The notes below the pieces were generated by a model. It had not been told where the DNA came from. It saw only the letters and a program-made list of their open reading frames with translations, and did no database searches. A stretch of 64,000 nucleotides of DNA from Actinomadura sp. DC4. Its GTDB lineage: Bacteria; Actinomycetota; Actinomycetes; Streptosporangiales; Streptosporangiaceae. The stretch is taken from NCBI RefSeq assembly GCF_030406325.1, contig NZ_JAUEQY010000005.1, forward strand, positions 1 through 64,000, written 5' to 3'. Position numbers and translations under genes: made by a program. Shown in pieces: positions 15,835 through 25,427 of this stretch (within the stretch, counting starts at the first letter, position 1; every line of letters starts with the position of its first letter).

Positions 15835-16751
15835 GGCCGCAGCACGATCTTGCCCCGGGCGTGGCGGCGCTCGACCTCCTCGTACGCCGCGCGTACGTCG
15901 GCGAGCGCGTAGACCCTGGTGATCGGCACCTCGAGCCGCCCGTCGGCGATCAGCGCGGCCAGCTCGGCGAGCACCTCGGCGCTCGCCCCGTCCATGTTGC
16001 CCTCGGCCTTGACCCCGTGCTTCTCCACGGCGGGGAAGTCGATGATGGTGTTGACGCGCTCGGGCGCGACGCCGAGTTCGAGGGCGAGCTCGACGTAACC
16101 GTCGCCGTAGGTGTCGATGAACGCGTCGACCCCGTCCGGCGCCGCGGCGCGGACACGATCGGCCACACCCTCGCCGTACGCGACGGGCACCACGTCGTGC
16201 GCGGCGAGCCATTCGTGGTTGGCCGGGCTCGCCAGCCCGATGACGGTCGCGCCGGTGCGCCGGGCGAGCTGCACGGCCAGCGAGCCGACCCCGCCCGCAG
16301 CACCGGAGACGACGACCGTGTCCCCCTCGCCGGGCGCGACCGCGCGTACCGCCGCCCACGCCGTCGTACCGGCGACGAAGAGCGAGCCGGCCGCCTCCCA
16401 GGAGACCCCTTCGGGGCGACGCGTCAGGTCCGCGGCCTCGACCACGACCAGTTCGGCCTGGCTGGCCCGCTCGTGCGTGAAGCCGATCACCTCGTCGCCG
16501 GCCGCGAAGGCCTCGACGTCCGGGCCGAGTTCCTCGATCACTCCGGCGAGGTCGCTGCCCTGCCCGGACGGAAAGGTCGAGGGCCACCGCTCCGCGAACA
16601 CCCCTTCGCGGACGGCCGCCTCACCCGGGTTGATGCCCGCCGCCTTCACCGCGACCAGGACCTGCCCGGGGCCCGGAACCGGCCGCTCCACCTCCACGAC
16701 CCGCAGCACGTCGATCCCGCCGTACTCCTCGTACCTGACCGCCTGTGGCAT
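15831..16751 (-). CDS. NAD(P)-dependent quinone oxidoreductase-like protein (zinc-free MDR)
   Basis: The 306-aa protein belongs to the medium-chain dehydrogenase/reductase family. It has AVRYEEYGGIDVLRVVEVE at the start, a GroES-like domain with GINPGEAAVREG, and the Rossmann motif GAAGGVGSLAVQLAR. The C-terminal HARGKIVLRP is typical of the family. The catalytic zinc cysteines are absent, as in quinone oxidoreductases. ATG 16751 has GGGGAG upstream. It is translationally coupled (GTGA) to the arginase-GNAT gene. The substrate is unknown. Confidence 0.9.
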   Translation of the reverse strand: MPQAVRYEEYGGIDVLRVVEVERPVPGPGQVLVAVKAAGINPGEAAVREGVFAERWPSTFPSGQGSDLAGVIEELGPDVEAFAAGDEVIGFTHERASQAELVVVEAADLTRRPEGVSWEAAGSLFVAGTTAWAAVRAVAPGEGDTVVVSGAAGGVGSLAVQLARRTGATVIGLASPANHEWLAAHDVVPVAYGEGVADRVRAAAPDGVDAFIDTYGDGYVELALELGVAPERVNTIIDFPAVEKHGVKAEGNMDGASAEVLAELAALIADGRLEVPITRVYALADVRAAYEEVERRHARGKIVLRP

Positions 16752-16826
16752 GTCTGCTCCCCTGTCGCCGAGCTCGGACCGCAGTGCACAACAGCGGATG
16801 CGGCGCCGATCTTCCGCCTTGGTCAC

Positions 16827-16857
16827 CCTGGGGTGTACGGCGAGGTGTCACCCCAGG
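16827..16857. promoter_or_regulatory. Inverted repeat in divergent promoter region
   Basis: CCTGGGGTG and CACCCCAGG are perfect 9-bp inverted arms with a 13-bp spacer. They lie between the minus-strand oxidoreductase operon and the plus-strand small secreted protein, so this is a candidate operator. No regulator gene is adjacent. Confidence 0.45.
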
Positions 16858-16984
16858 ACAACCGCGCCATACGGACATACCGGCATAGCCTGGGGGCGAT
16901 CGGGTGACTTTGCACGAGCTGTCGCACGACCCCCCGGCGCGAGCGCCGCAGGGGCAAGCCGTGGAAGGACCGAGGGAGTCTGCT

Positions 16985-17224
16985 ATGAGAATCCGGGCAC
17001 GGGTGGCGGGAGCCATCGCCGGCACCGCCTTCGCAGGACTCGCCGCACTCGCGGTGGGCACGGCCGCTCCGGCCGGCGCGCAACAACCGGTCAAGGCCGC
17101 CTCGCACTCCGTCAGCGTCGCACCTCAGAGTTGCTGGGATGACGACTGCGGCTGGGGTGACGACTGGGGCGACGACGACTGGGGCGGTGGCGGCTGGGAC
17201 AGCTGGTCCTACAGCAGCTGGTGA
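16985..17224 (+). CDS. Tiny secreted Trp/Asp/Gly-rich protein
   Basis: The 79-aa precursor has a clear signal peptide (RIRARVAGAIAGTAFAGL, cleavage near PAGAQQ). The mature part is about 45 aa. Its C-terminal 30 residues are made almost only of W, D, G, S and C: CWDDDCGWGDDWGDDDW and then GWDSWSYSSW. Two cysteines flank three aspartates. Seven tryptophans in 30 residues is extreme. ATG 16985 has GAGGGAGT upstream. It ends in a strong hairpin. No family is recognised; adhesive, metal-binding or antimicrobial roles are speculation. Confidence 0.72.
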   Translation: MRIRARVAGAIAGTAFAGLAALAVGTAAPAGAQQPVKAASHSVSVAPQSCWDDDCGWGDDWGDDDWGGGGWDSWSYSSW

Positions 17225-17236
17225 TACCCCGCAGCT

Positions 17237-17270
17237 GAAGCCGGGCCAGGACTGCCCCTGGCCCGGCTTC
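17237..17270. terminator. Bidirectional hairpin terminator
   Basis: GAAGCCGGGCCAGG (17237-17250) and its perfect inverse (17257-17270) enclose a 6-nt loop. The hairpin separates the convergent Trp-rich gene and the MacB-like permease gene, ending directly at the permease stop codon. Confidence 0.85.
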
Positions 17271-18451
17271 TCACACACTCCAGAGCGCCCGGGTGGGGGA
17301 CATCCGCGCGGCGCGCAGTGCGGGAAGCAGCCCCGCCCCGGCCCCGATGAGCAGGGCCGCGCCGAATCCACCGCCCCAGGCGAGCGGCGGAATGACCACC
17401 GCCCAGCCCTTGGCGGTCGCGTACACCGCGGTGGTCAGCACCCCGGCCGCCACGCCGATCACGCCTCCGCCGGCGGCCAGCAGCACCGCCTCGGCGAGGA
17501 ACTGCACCCGGATGTGCCCCTTCGTGGCGCCGAGCGCCCGGCGCAGCCCGATCTCGCTGCGCCGCTCCAGCACGGAGATGACCATGATGTTGGCGACGCC
17601 GATGGCGCCGACCAGCAGCGCGACCGCGCCGAGACCGAGGAACAGCACGTTGAAGGCGCTCTTGGCCTCGGCCTGGGCGACCAGCGCGGCCGACGGCACG
17701 CTGACGCTGACCTGCGTCGGGTCCTCCGGATCCGCCTGTGCGGCCAGGAGGGCGTGCACGGCGTTCACCCGCTCGGTCTCGGCGCGGATGTAGACGGTGG
17801 AGGGATGTCCGTCGAAGCCGAGATAGCGCTGCGCCGCCGGATAGCCGACGAACACCGACGAGTCGACGATCGGCGTGAGCACGGCCGGCTTGAGGATTCC
17901 GGTGACGTAGAACCACTGGCCACCGAGCCAGATCCGCTCGTTCGGCCACAGATGGTCGACGCCGAGCAACTGGGCCGCGCCCGCCCCGAGCACCACGACC
18001 GGCCGGCGCGCGGTCGCCGCGTTGAGGTAGCGCCCCTGGGCCATCGAGGTGCCCACGGCGGCGGGCAGCCCGAGCCCGGAGGCGCTCACGGTCAGGCCGT
18101 TGGTGTTGATGGCCGGGATGAGCGGGCTGCGGTACACCTTCGCGTTCACCGTGCCGATCTCCTCCACCCGGATGACGCCGGGCAGCCGGCCGATCATCGC
18201 CGGCGCGCCGGTCGGCAGCTCGGCCGCGTCGCCCGTGACGTCTTGTCCGTTCGAGACCGTCAGCAGGTTCGTGCCGAGCTTGGCGATCTCGGCGAGCAGC
18301 CCCGCCTGTGATGAGGCCGACAGGCCGAGGACGGCGACGATCGCGGCCACGCCGATCGCGATGCCGAGCGCGGACAGCGCGGCGCGGAGCCTGCGGGTGC
18401 GCAGTCCGACGACGGCGAGGCGGGCCAGGTCCGCCGGACGCAGGTCCCCGG

Positions 18452-18455
<4 letters not shown>
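17271..18455 (-). CDS. MacB/FtsX-type ABC permease, left copy
   Basis: The 394-aa protein has one N-terminal membrane helix, then a periplasmic-type domain of about 200 residues, and three C-terminal helices. The hallmark [27 protein letters not shown] and the closing [11 protein letters not shown] are typical of MacB permeases (the first is longer here but is split by the coupling helix). It should move a substrate from the outer membrane face with its ATPase partner. It overlaps the ATPase gene by 4 bp. It is a paralogue of the permease at 27743-28945. Confidence 0.9.
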
Positions 18456-19128
<673 letters not shown>

Positions 19129-19132
<4 letters not shown>

Positions 19133-20187
19133 GCGGTCGGCACCACGACGCGCTGGCCGGCCGCCAGCTCGGGCCCGGTCACCTCCACCAGGCCGTCCGC
19201 GTCGTCGAACAGCCCGGGCGTCACGGCCACCAGCCGGTTGCTCCGCGGTCCCGTCACCTCGACCGCGTACCCTCCGCCCGCCTGCGCGAGCAGCGCGCTG
19301 ACCGGCACGACCAGGGCGTCGCGCACCTGGCCGGTCACGATGGAGACCTGTACGGGCGCCTGGTCGAGTTCGACCTTGCCGGGCTCGGTCGGCCGCACCC
19401 GGACCGTGATCGTGGGCGCGCTGCCGCGCGCCGGCTTCTTGGCGACCTTGCCGACCGAGGACACCACGCCGGGGGTGGTCGTGCCGGCCGGCAGCGTGAT
19501 CGTCACCTTGTCACCGGTCGCGACCTGGGTCTGCTGGCCGGCGTCGAGGTCGACGCTGACCATGGGAGTGGGCGAGGTGGCCGACATCAGGGTCATTCCG
19601 GGGCGTGCCGGACTCCCGAGGACGCCCTGCTTCCCGGTCACCCGTACGGCCCCGGGCAGGAACACCGCGTCCCCCAGGGCCAGCCGGCCCGTACGGGACA
19701 CGCCCAGGTGGTGCTGGAGTCTCTCCAGCGCGTAGCCGGTCTCGAGGCCGAAGTGGCGCCGGCTGCCCATGTGCCCGTAGCCGAGCCTCACCAGAGCGGT
19801 GTTGAGCTCGGTCACGTCCCGGCCGGTCATGCCGTACGAGAGCGCGCGGTACACCGGGACCCGGCCGTACAGGAGGACGACGGGACGGCCGCTGACCCGG
19901 TAGAGCACGTGGCCCTGCCGTACGACCTTGCCGATCTTCGGCAGCGCGGTGATCGTGCCGGGCGCCTGGTTCACGACGGCGTAGTCACCGGCATAGCCCC
20001 AGGTGGCGGCCACTCTCGTCTGGGACACGAGCGACCGCCGGTCGACCGGCGCAGTCGAGGTCGCGTACGCCGCGGCCGAGGGCTCCGCGGGTTCGCGCGA
20101 GCGGTGGGTGAAGGCGGCGGTGACGGCGACCACGGTCGCGACGACCGCCCCGGCGGCCGTCCATCGCCATCGGGTGGACATGGTCAC
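19129..20187 (-). CDS. Peptidoglycan-binding efflux adaptor, left copy
   Basis: The 352-aa protein has an N-terminal membrane anchor (residues about 8-26). A PG_binding_1-like segment follows ([20 protein letters not shown] to [20 protein letters not shown]), then a HlyD/MacA-type beta-barrel ending [17 protein letters not shown]. In actinomycetes such adaptors are taken to bridge the ABC transporter and cell wall. It overlaps the lipoprotein gene (20184) by 4 bp and the ATPase gene by 4 bp. It is a paralogue of 25933-27054. Confidence 0.85.
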
Positions 20188-20663
20188 ATGCCCTCCGGGG
20201 CCAGCGCGCGGCAGGCCTGGTGGGCGGTCTTGTACTGCGGGCTGTTCGGGTTGATGTCATCGCCCTTGTAGCCCACGCCGTGGTCCTCCAGGATCGGGTC
20301 GGGGAACTTCGGCAGCCCGTGCGCCCGCATGCAGGCGGAGAACTTCAGGAGCTTGCGGTAGTCCGCCTGGAAGACCGACTGCGGCGGCGAGCCCGGTTCG
20401 AGCTTCTTGCAGGCCGCGGACGCCGTCTTGAACCGCGACGACGACTTGTCGAGGCTGCCGTTGTTGTTGGGGAACGCCCCGTCCGGGCCCGGGTCGGGCC
20501 AGCTCGGATCGCCGTGCGTGCGCATGCACTTGGCGAAGGCGACGGCCTGCTCGTACGTCGACGCTCCCTTGCTCGGGCCGGCCGCCTCGTGCTCCCCCGC
20601 GTGGCCGCAGGCTCCCGTGAGCAGGGCGAGGCCGCCCACGGCCGCCAGGATCCTCATGTTCAT
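20184..20663 (-). CDS. CMR/FPDP-repeat lipoprotein, left copy
   Basis: The 159-aa lipoprotein has lipobox LLTGAC with Cys about 19. It contains an internal duplication: FAKCMRTHGDPSWPDP with a downstream AACKK, and FSACMRAHGLPKFPDP with QACRA. Each half therefore has two cysteines spaced about 45-50 residues. The paralogue at 25428-25943 keeps the same four cysteines. It is first in a coupled operon lipoprotein, adaptor, ATPase, permease. ATG 20663 has GGGAG upstream. The family is unnamed to my knowledge; a sensor or chaperone for the exporter is inference. Confidence 0.8.
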   Translation of the reverse strand: MNMRILAAVGGLALLTGACGHAGEHEAAGPSKGASTYEQAVAFAKCMRTHGDPSWPDPGPDGAFPNNNGSLDKSSSRFKTASAACKKLEPGSPPQSVFQADYRKLLKFSACMRAHGLPKFPDPILEDHGVGYKGDDINPNSPQYKTAHQACRALAPEGM

Positions 20664-20802
20664 GTCGTGCTCCCGTCGTCGGTCTGGCACCGAACTCTGG
20701 GCGAGAGGCCATAACGCGGGCCGAACGATGCCTGTCATTCCGTTGTTAGGTCCGTCCGGGCATCCTTGAGGCCGGTACGGCATGGAATGCGGGGAGTCGC
20801 CA

Positions 20803-21930
20803 ATGGTCCGTCGTCCCACTCTGTCGCGGCGGCCCGTACGGCTGCGCTTCACCGCCCTGTACGGGGCCGTGTTCCTGCTGTCCGGCGTCGGCCTGCTGGC
20901 CATCTCGGGTTTCCTGGCCTCGGGGGCCTCGTTCACGCGTCCCGTGCCGACCGATCCGCCGTCTCCGACCCAGGCGCGCATCGGCGAGCTCCAGCGTCAG
21001 CTCGCCGACGCGCACGCCGCCCAGGCGCGTCAGCTGCTGGTGGGGTCGGTGATCGCGCTGGCCGTCATGGCGGTGGTCTCGGTCGTGCTCGGCCACCTCG
21101 TCGCGGGCCGGGTCCTGCGGCCGCTGCGCACCATGACGGCGGCCACCCGGCGGATCTCGGCGGACAACCTGCACGAGCGCCTGGCCGTGGCCGGCCCCGC
21201 CGACGAGGTGAAGGACCTGGCCGACACGATCGACGAGCTGCTGTCACGGCTCGAAGGCGCGTTCACCGCCCAGGGCCGCTTCGTCGCCAACGCCTCCCAC
21301 GAGCTGCGGACCCCGCTGGCCACGATGCGTGCGTCGCTGGACGTCGCGATGGCCAAGCCCGAGCCCGTACCCGCCCAGACCGTCTCCCTGGCGGGACGGC
21401 TGCGCACCGAGCTCGACCAGGTCGACCGGCTGCTGGAGGGGTTCTTGACCCTCGCCCGTACGCAGCCCGGCGCGCTCCCGGACCGCGTGGCGCTCTCGCT
21501 CGACGACGTCGTGGCGTCGGCGCTGGCCGACCGGGCCGGCGACCTGGACGGACGCGATCTCGACGTCGCGGCCGAGGGCGCGATGGTGTCGGGGAACCGT
21601 ACGCTGCTACGGCGCCTCGCCGACAACCTGGTCGACAACGCCCTCCGGCACGGCGAGGGCCCGATCTTCGTGGCCACGTCGACGGCCGCCGGGACCGCAC
21701 GGCTGGTGGTCGAGTCCGGCGGCTCGCCGCTCGACCCGCGGAAGGTCGCCTCGCTGGCGCAGCCGTTCCGGCGGCTCGGCGCCGACCGTACGGGCTCCTC
21801 GGAGGGCGCGGGGCTCGGCCTGTCGATCGTCGCGGCCATCGCGTCGGCGCACGGTGGCACGCTCGACCTTCGCGCGCGCCCTCAGGGCGGTCTGCGAGCC
21901 GAGGTCGCGCTGCCCGGGGCCGCGGCATGA
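20803..21930 (+). CDS. Sensor histidine kinase, system 1
   Basis: The 375-aa kinase has TM1 (about 17-37), a short outer loop of about 35 residues, and TM2 (about 72-95). A HAMP domain follows, then HisKA with ASHELRTPLATMR, the N-box DNLVDNALRHG and the G-box GAGLGLSIVAAIA. The phospho-accepting His is in SHELRTP. ATG 20803 has GGGGAG 6 nt upstream, preferred over 20782. It is divergent from the left export operon and coupled (ATGA) to a response regulator gene. The short sensor loop suggests sensing within or near the membrane. Confidence 0.9.
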   Translation: MVRRPTLSRRPVRLRFTALYGAVFLLSGVGLLAISGFLASGASFTRPVPTDPPSPTQARIGELQRQLADAHAAQARQLLVGSVIALAVMAVVSVVLGHLVAGRVLRPLRTMTAATRRISADNLHERLAVAGPADEVKDLADTIDELLSRLEGAFTAQGRFVANASHELRTPLATMRASLDVAMAKPEPVPAQTVSLAGRLRTELDQVDRLLEGFLTLARTQPGALPDRVALSLDDVVASALADRAGDLDGRDLDVAAEGAMVSGNRTLLRRLADNLVDNALRHGEGPIFVATSTAAGTARLVVESGGSPLDPRKVASLAQPFRRLGADRTGSSEGAGLGLSIVAAIASAHGGTLDLRARPQGGLRAEVALPGAAA

Positions 21931-22598
21931 GGGTCCTGGTGGTGGAGGACGCGCGGTCGCTCGCCGAGGTCCTGGTCGAGGGGCTGCGCGACCAGGGAAT
22001 GGCGGTGGACTCCGCCCTCGACGGCCTGGAGGCCGCGGCAAAGCTCGACGCGAACGCGTACGACGTGGTCGTCCTCGACCGCGACCTGCCGGGCGTCCAC
22101 GGCGACACCCTCTGCCAGATGATCACCTCGCACGACGACCGCGTGATGGTGCTGATGCTGACCGCGGCCGGCGCGCCCGGCGACCGGGTCAGCGGCCTCG
22201 GCCTGGGCGCCGACGACTACCTCACCAAGCCGTTCCACTTTCCCGAACTCGTGCTGCGCGTCCAGGCCCTGGCCCGCCGCCGCCCCTCGGCACGGGCCCG
22301 TACGCTGCGCGCGGCCGGGATCGAGCTGGACCCACTGCGCCGTACGGTCGTCCGCGACGGGCGCCAGGTGGAGCTCTCGGTCAAGGAGTTCGGCGTGCTG
22401 GAGGCGCTCCTGCGCGCGGGTCCGGCCTTCCTCAGCGCCGAGGACCTGCTCGAACAGGTCTGGGACGAGAACGCCGACCCGTTCACCAACACGGTGACGG
22501 TGACCATCGGCCGGCTGCGCCGCAAGCTCGGCGACCCACCCGTCATCACCACCACGCCGGGAGTGGGTTACCGGATTGCCCTAGTGTCACCGGCATGA
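21927..22598 (+). CDS. OmpR-family response regulator, system 1
   Basis: The 223-aa protein has a receiver domain with acidic pocket VVEDAR, phospho-Asp in VVLDRDLPG and Lys in DDYLTKPF. A C-terminal winged helix follows (VKEFGVLEALL to TVTIGRLRRKLGDPPVITTTPGVGYRI). The ATG overlaps the kinase stop (ATGA), and its own stop overlaps the ATG of a methyltransferase gene. It most likely controls the divergent left lipoprotein-MacAB operon. Confidence 0.92.
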   Translation: MRVLVVEDARSLAEVLVEGLRDQGMAVDSALDGLEAAAKLDANAYDVVVLDRDLPGVHGDTLCQMITSHDDRVMVLMLTAAGAPGDRVSGLGLGADDYLTKPFHFPELVLRVQALARRRPSARARTLRAAGIELDPLRRTVVRDGRQVELSVKEFGVLEALLRAGPAFLSAEDLLEQVWDENADPFTNTVTVTIGRLRRKLGDPPVITTTPGVGYRIALVSPA

Positions 22599-23422
22599 CC
22601 GGCGACGCGACACCGATCAACCGCGCCAACTGGGACGTCTGGGCGGCCGCCCACGGCCAGGACTCCTACTACGACGGCCAGGGCCTGGTGGCCGGGGCGG
22701 ACTCGCTCACCGACGTCGAACGTGCCGGCCTCGCGTCGGCGGCCGGTGACGTGTCCGGGCTCGACGTGCTCCACGTGCAGTGCCACCTCGGCTTCGACTC
22801 GATCTCGCTGGCCCGGCGCGGGGCGCGGGTGACCGGGGTGGACTTCTCGCCGGTGGCGCTGGAGAAGGCGCGTGACCTGGCGGCCCGCTGCGGGGCCGAC
22901 GTGAGGTTCCTGGAGGCCGACGCGACCGGCCTGCCCTCGGCGCTGCACGGCCGGTTCGCCCTCGCGTACGCGACGATCGGCATCCTGTGCTGGATCGAGG
23001 ACATCGACGCGTGGATGGCGTCGGTCGCGGCGACGCTGCGGCCCGGCGGACGGCTGCTGCTGATCGACGGCCATCCGCTGTGGCAGATGACGAACGGCCT
23101 CGACCCGCTCGTCCTCGACTTCCCGTACGCCTTCGACGGGCCGCACCGGTTCACCGCCTCGGAGTCGTACGCGGCCTCGGCCTCGCCGACGACGACGGTG
23201 CAGTTCGCCCACTCGCTGGGGGAGATCGTCACGGCGGCGATCGGTGCCGGCCTGCGCGTCGTACGGCTGGACGAACACCTTGAATCGCCCATGGACGTCG
23301 GCCGCGACCACACGCCGGACGCGGACGGGCGCTACCGGTTCCGGGTGAGCGGGCAGTCCCTGCCCATGCTGTACACCCTGATCGCCGAGCGGGAGGATCA
23401 CGGCTCGCCGCCGGCGACGTAG
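22595..23422 (+). CDS. SAM-dependent methyltransferase
   Basis: The 275-aa protein is a class I methyltransferase with motif I LDVLHVQCHLGFDSISLA (GxG replaced by CHLGF, as in one actinobacterial subgroup). VTGVDFSPVALEKAR and VRFLEADATGLP are also present. It is coupled to the response regulator by an ATGA overlap and also has a TAGTGT (22582-22587) placed for leaderless initiation. The substrate is unknown; position suggests modification of something related to the flanking exporters, which is inference. Confidence 0.85.
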   Translation: MTGDATPINRANWDVWAAAHGQDSYYDGQGLVAGADSLTDVERAGLASAAGDVSGLDVLHVQCHLGFDSISLARRGARVTGVDFSPVALEKARDLAARCGADVRFLEADATGLPSALHGRFALAYATIGILCWIEDIDAWMASVAATLRPGGRLLLIDGHPLWQMTNGLDPLVLDFPYAFDGPHRFTASESYAASASPTTTVQFAHSLGEIVTAAIGAGLRVVRLDEHLESPMDVGRDHTPDADGRYRFRVSGQSLPMLYTLIAEREDHGSPPAT

Positions 23423-23428
23423 AGGTTC

Positions 23429-23448
23429 GCATACGCGGGCGATATGCC
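23429..23448 (-). promoter_or_regulatory. Candidate operator before response regulator 2
   Basis: Read on the minus strand, this 20-mer matches the element at 25362-25381 in 16 or 17 of 20 positions: consensus GGYATATCGCSSGCGTATG. It lies 20 bp before the response regulator ATG. The shared site suggests autoregulation by that regulator. Confidence 0.5.
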
Positions 23449-23468
23449 GTGCTGCCTAAGCTGCAGGA

Positions 23469-24161
23469 ATGCGCGTGCTGATCGTGGAGGACGAGCCCTA
23501 CCTGGCCGAAGCCGTCCGTGACGGTCTCCGGCTGGAGGCGATCGCCGCCGATATCGCCGGTGACGGCGACACCGCCCTGGAACTGCTCGGCGTCAACTCC
23601 TACGACCTCGCGATCCTCGACCGCGACATCCCCGGCCCCTCGGGCGACGAGGTCGCCCGGCGCATCGTCGCCTCCGGCAGTGGCATTCCGATCCTCATGC
23701 TCACCGCCGCCGACCGGATCGACGACAAGGCCTCCGGGTTCGAGCTCGGCGCCGACGACTACCTCACCAAACCGTTCGAGCTTCGAGAGCTCGTCATGCG
23801 TCTGCGGGCGCTCGACCGCAGACGCGCGCACGCCCGGCCTCCGGTACACGAGATCGCGGGCCTGCGGCTGGACCCCTTCCGCCGTGAGGTCTTCCGCGAC
23901 GGACGCTACGTCGCGCTCACCCGCAAGCAGTTCGCCGTTCTCGAAGTCCTCGTCGCCGCCCAGGGCGGTGTGATCAGCGCCGAAGAGCTGCTGGAACGGG
24001 CCTGGGACGCCAACGCCGACCCCTTCACCAACGCCGTCCGCATCACCGTCTCCGCCCTTCGCAAACGACTCGGCGAACCAGGGCTCATCGCCACGGTGCC
24101 CGGCGTCGGCTACCGAATCGACACCGACACCGACATGGTCTCTGGCAGCACTCATGAATAG
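23469..24161 (+). CDS. OmpR-family response regulator, system 2
   Basis: The 230-aa protein has receiver features VEDEPYLAEAV, phospho-Asp in AILDRDIPGP and Lys in DDYLTKPFE. The winged helix is TRKQFAVLEVLV to RITVSALRKRLGEPG. It is a paralogue of the regulator at 21927-22598. TAAGCT at 23457-23462 lies 6 nt before the ATG, suggesting a leaderless start, and a candidate operator lies just upstream. It overlaps its kinase gene by 8 bp. Confidence 0.92.
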   Translation: MRVLIVEDEPYLAEAVRDGLRLEAIAADIAGDGDTALELLGVNSYDLAILDRDIPGPSGDEVARRIVASGSGIPILMLTAADRIDDKASGFELGADDYLTKPFELRELVMRLRALDRRRAHARPPVHEIAGLRLDPFRREVFRDGRYVALTRKQFAVLEVLVAAQGGVISAEELLERAWDANADPFTNAVRITVSALRKRLGEPGLIATVPGVGYRIDTDTDMVSGSTHE

Positions 24162-25320
24162 ACGCCCAGGCCTCAGCGCCCGGCTGAAGCTCACCATCAG
24201 CTACGCCGGATTCCTTTTCGTCGCGGGCACCCTCCTGCTGGCCGTGATGTGGATATTCGTGCTGCGCTGGGTACCGACCCGCAGCGCCGGATCGATCCGG
24301 AACACATTCGGCGGCGTGATCATCATCGGGCCCAGCCGCCCCGAGCTCCTGCGCGGCTTCGCCCCCGCCGCGGCCGTGGCGCTGGCCTTCCTCCTGGTGT
24401 TCGGCCTCCTGGGAGGATGGATCCTCGCCGGCCGGATGCTCGCACCACTCACGCGGATCGCGGACGCGGCACGGATGGCCTCGAGCGGATCACTGTCCCA
24501 CCGGATCCGGCTGCAGGGCCGCACAGATGAGTTCCGCGAACTCGCCGACGGGTTCGACACCATGCTCGAACAGCTCGAGTCCCATGTCGCCGAACAGCAA
24601 CGATTCGCCGCGAACGCCTCCCATGAACTGCGCACCCCGCTGGCGATCTCGCGGACGCTCCTCGACCTCGCCCGGAACGACCCCACCCAGGATCAGGGTG
24701 AGCTCCTCGAACGCCTCCAGACCGTCAACACGCGGGCGATCGACCTCACCGAGGCCCTGCTGCTCCTCAGCCGCGCCGACCGCCGGAACTTCACCTGCGA
24801 GCCCGTCGACCTCTCCCTGATCGCCGAAGAGGCCGCCGAGACGCTGCTTCCCCTCGCCGAGAAGCGCCGGATCCGGCTCGACGTCACCGGCCAGGCGGCA
24901 CAGACCGCCGGCTCCGCGGCGCTCCTGCTGCGGATGGTGACGAACCTCGTCCAGAACGCCATCGTCCACAACCTCCCCATCGGCGGCACCGTGACGATCC
25001 ACACCGGATCGCAGGACGACGCGAGCCTGCTGCGGGTCGAGAACACGGGCGATCCGCTCCCGCCGGAACTCCTGCCGACCCTCACCGAGCCCTTCCAACG
25101 CGGGACGGAACGCGTACGCACCGACGAGCACGCCGGCGTCGGCCTCGGGCTGGCCATCGTGCACAGCATCGTCCGGGCACACGACGGGACCCTCGACCTC
25201 ACGCCCCGCCCCACCGGCGGTCTCCTCGTCACGATCCGGCTCCCCGGAGCCTGCATCGATCTCGGCCCGGACGCCCGGCAGTGCGCGGTTCACGGACGGG
25301 CCGTCCCGCACCTGCGGTAG
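24154..25320 (+). CDS. Sensor histidine kinase, system 2
   Basis: The 388-aa kinase has TM1 (about 13-36), an outer loop of about 35 residues, and TM2 (about 72-93). HAMP follows, then HisKA with NASHELRTPLAIS, the N-box NLVQNAIVHN and the G-box GVGLGLAIVHSIV. The G1 box is the VENTGDPLPPELLP form common in actinobacterial kinases. It overlaps response regulator 2 and lies just upstream of the right export locus, so it probably controls that locus. Confidence 0.9.
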   Translation: MNRRPGLSARLKLTISYAGFLFVAGTLLLAVMWIFVLRWVPTRSAGSIRNTFGGVIIIGPSRPELLRGFAPAAAVALAFLLVFGLLGGWILAGRMLAPLTRIADAARMASSGSLSHRIRLQGRTDEFRELADGFDTMLEQLESHVAEQQRFAANASHELRTPLAISRTLLDLARNDPTQDQGELLERLQTVNTRAIDLTEALLLLSRADRRNFTCEPVDLSLIAEEAAETLLPLAEKRRIRLDVTGQAAQTAGSAALLLRMVTNLVQNAIVHNLPIGGTVTIHTGSQDDASLLRVENTGDPLPPELLPTLTEPFQRGTERVRTDEHAGVGLGLAIVHSIVRAHDGTLDLTPRPTGGLLVTIRLPGACIDLGPDARQCAVHGRAVPHLR

Positions 25321-25361
25321 CGATCACCGGCGGCGGGATCGCCTTGCCACGCTGGGGATTC

Positions 25362-25381
25362 GGTATATCGCGGGCGTATGA
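25362..25381 (+). promoter_or_regulatory. Candidate operator before right lipoprotein
   Basis: GGTATATCGCGGGCGTATGA matches the inverted 23429-23448 element closely. It overlaps a second inverted repeat, GGCGTATG (25373-25380) and CATACGCC (25389-25396). It lies about 50 bp before the lipoprotein ATG and is probably bound by response regulator 2. Confidence 0.5.
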
Positions 25382-25427
25382 AAAACCGCATACGCCACCG
25401 CAACGGCCGTCCGGCTTCAGTGGAGGT

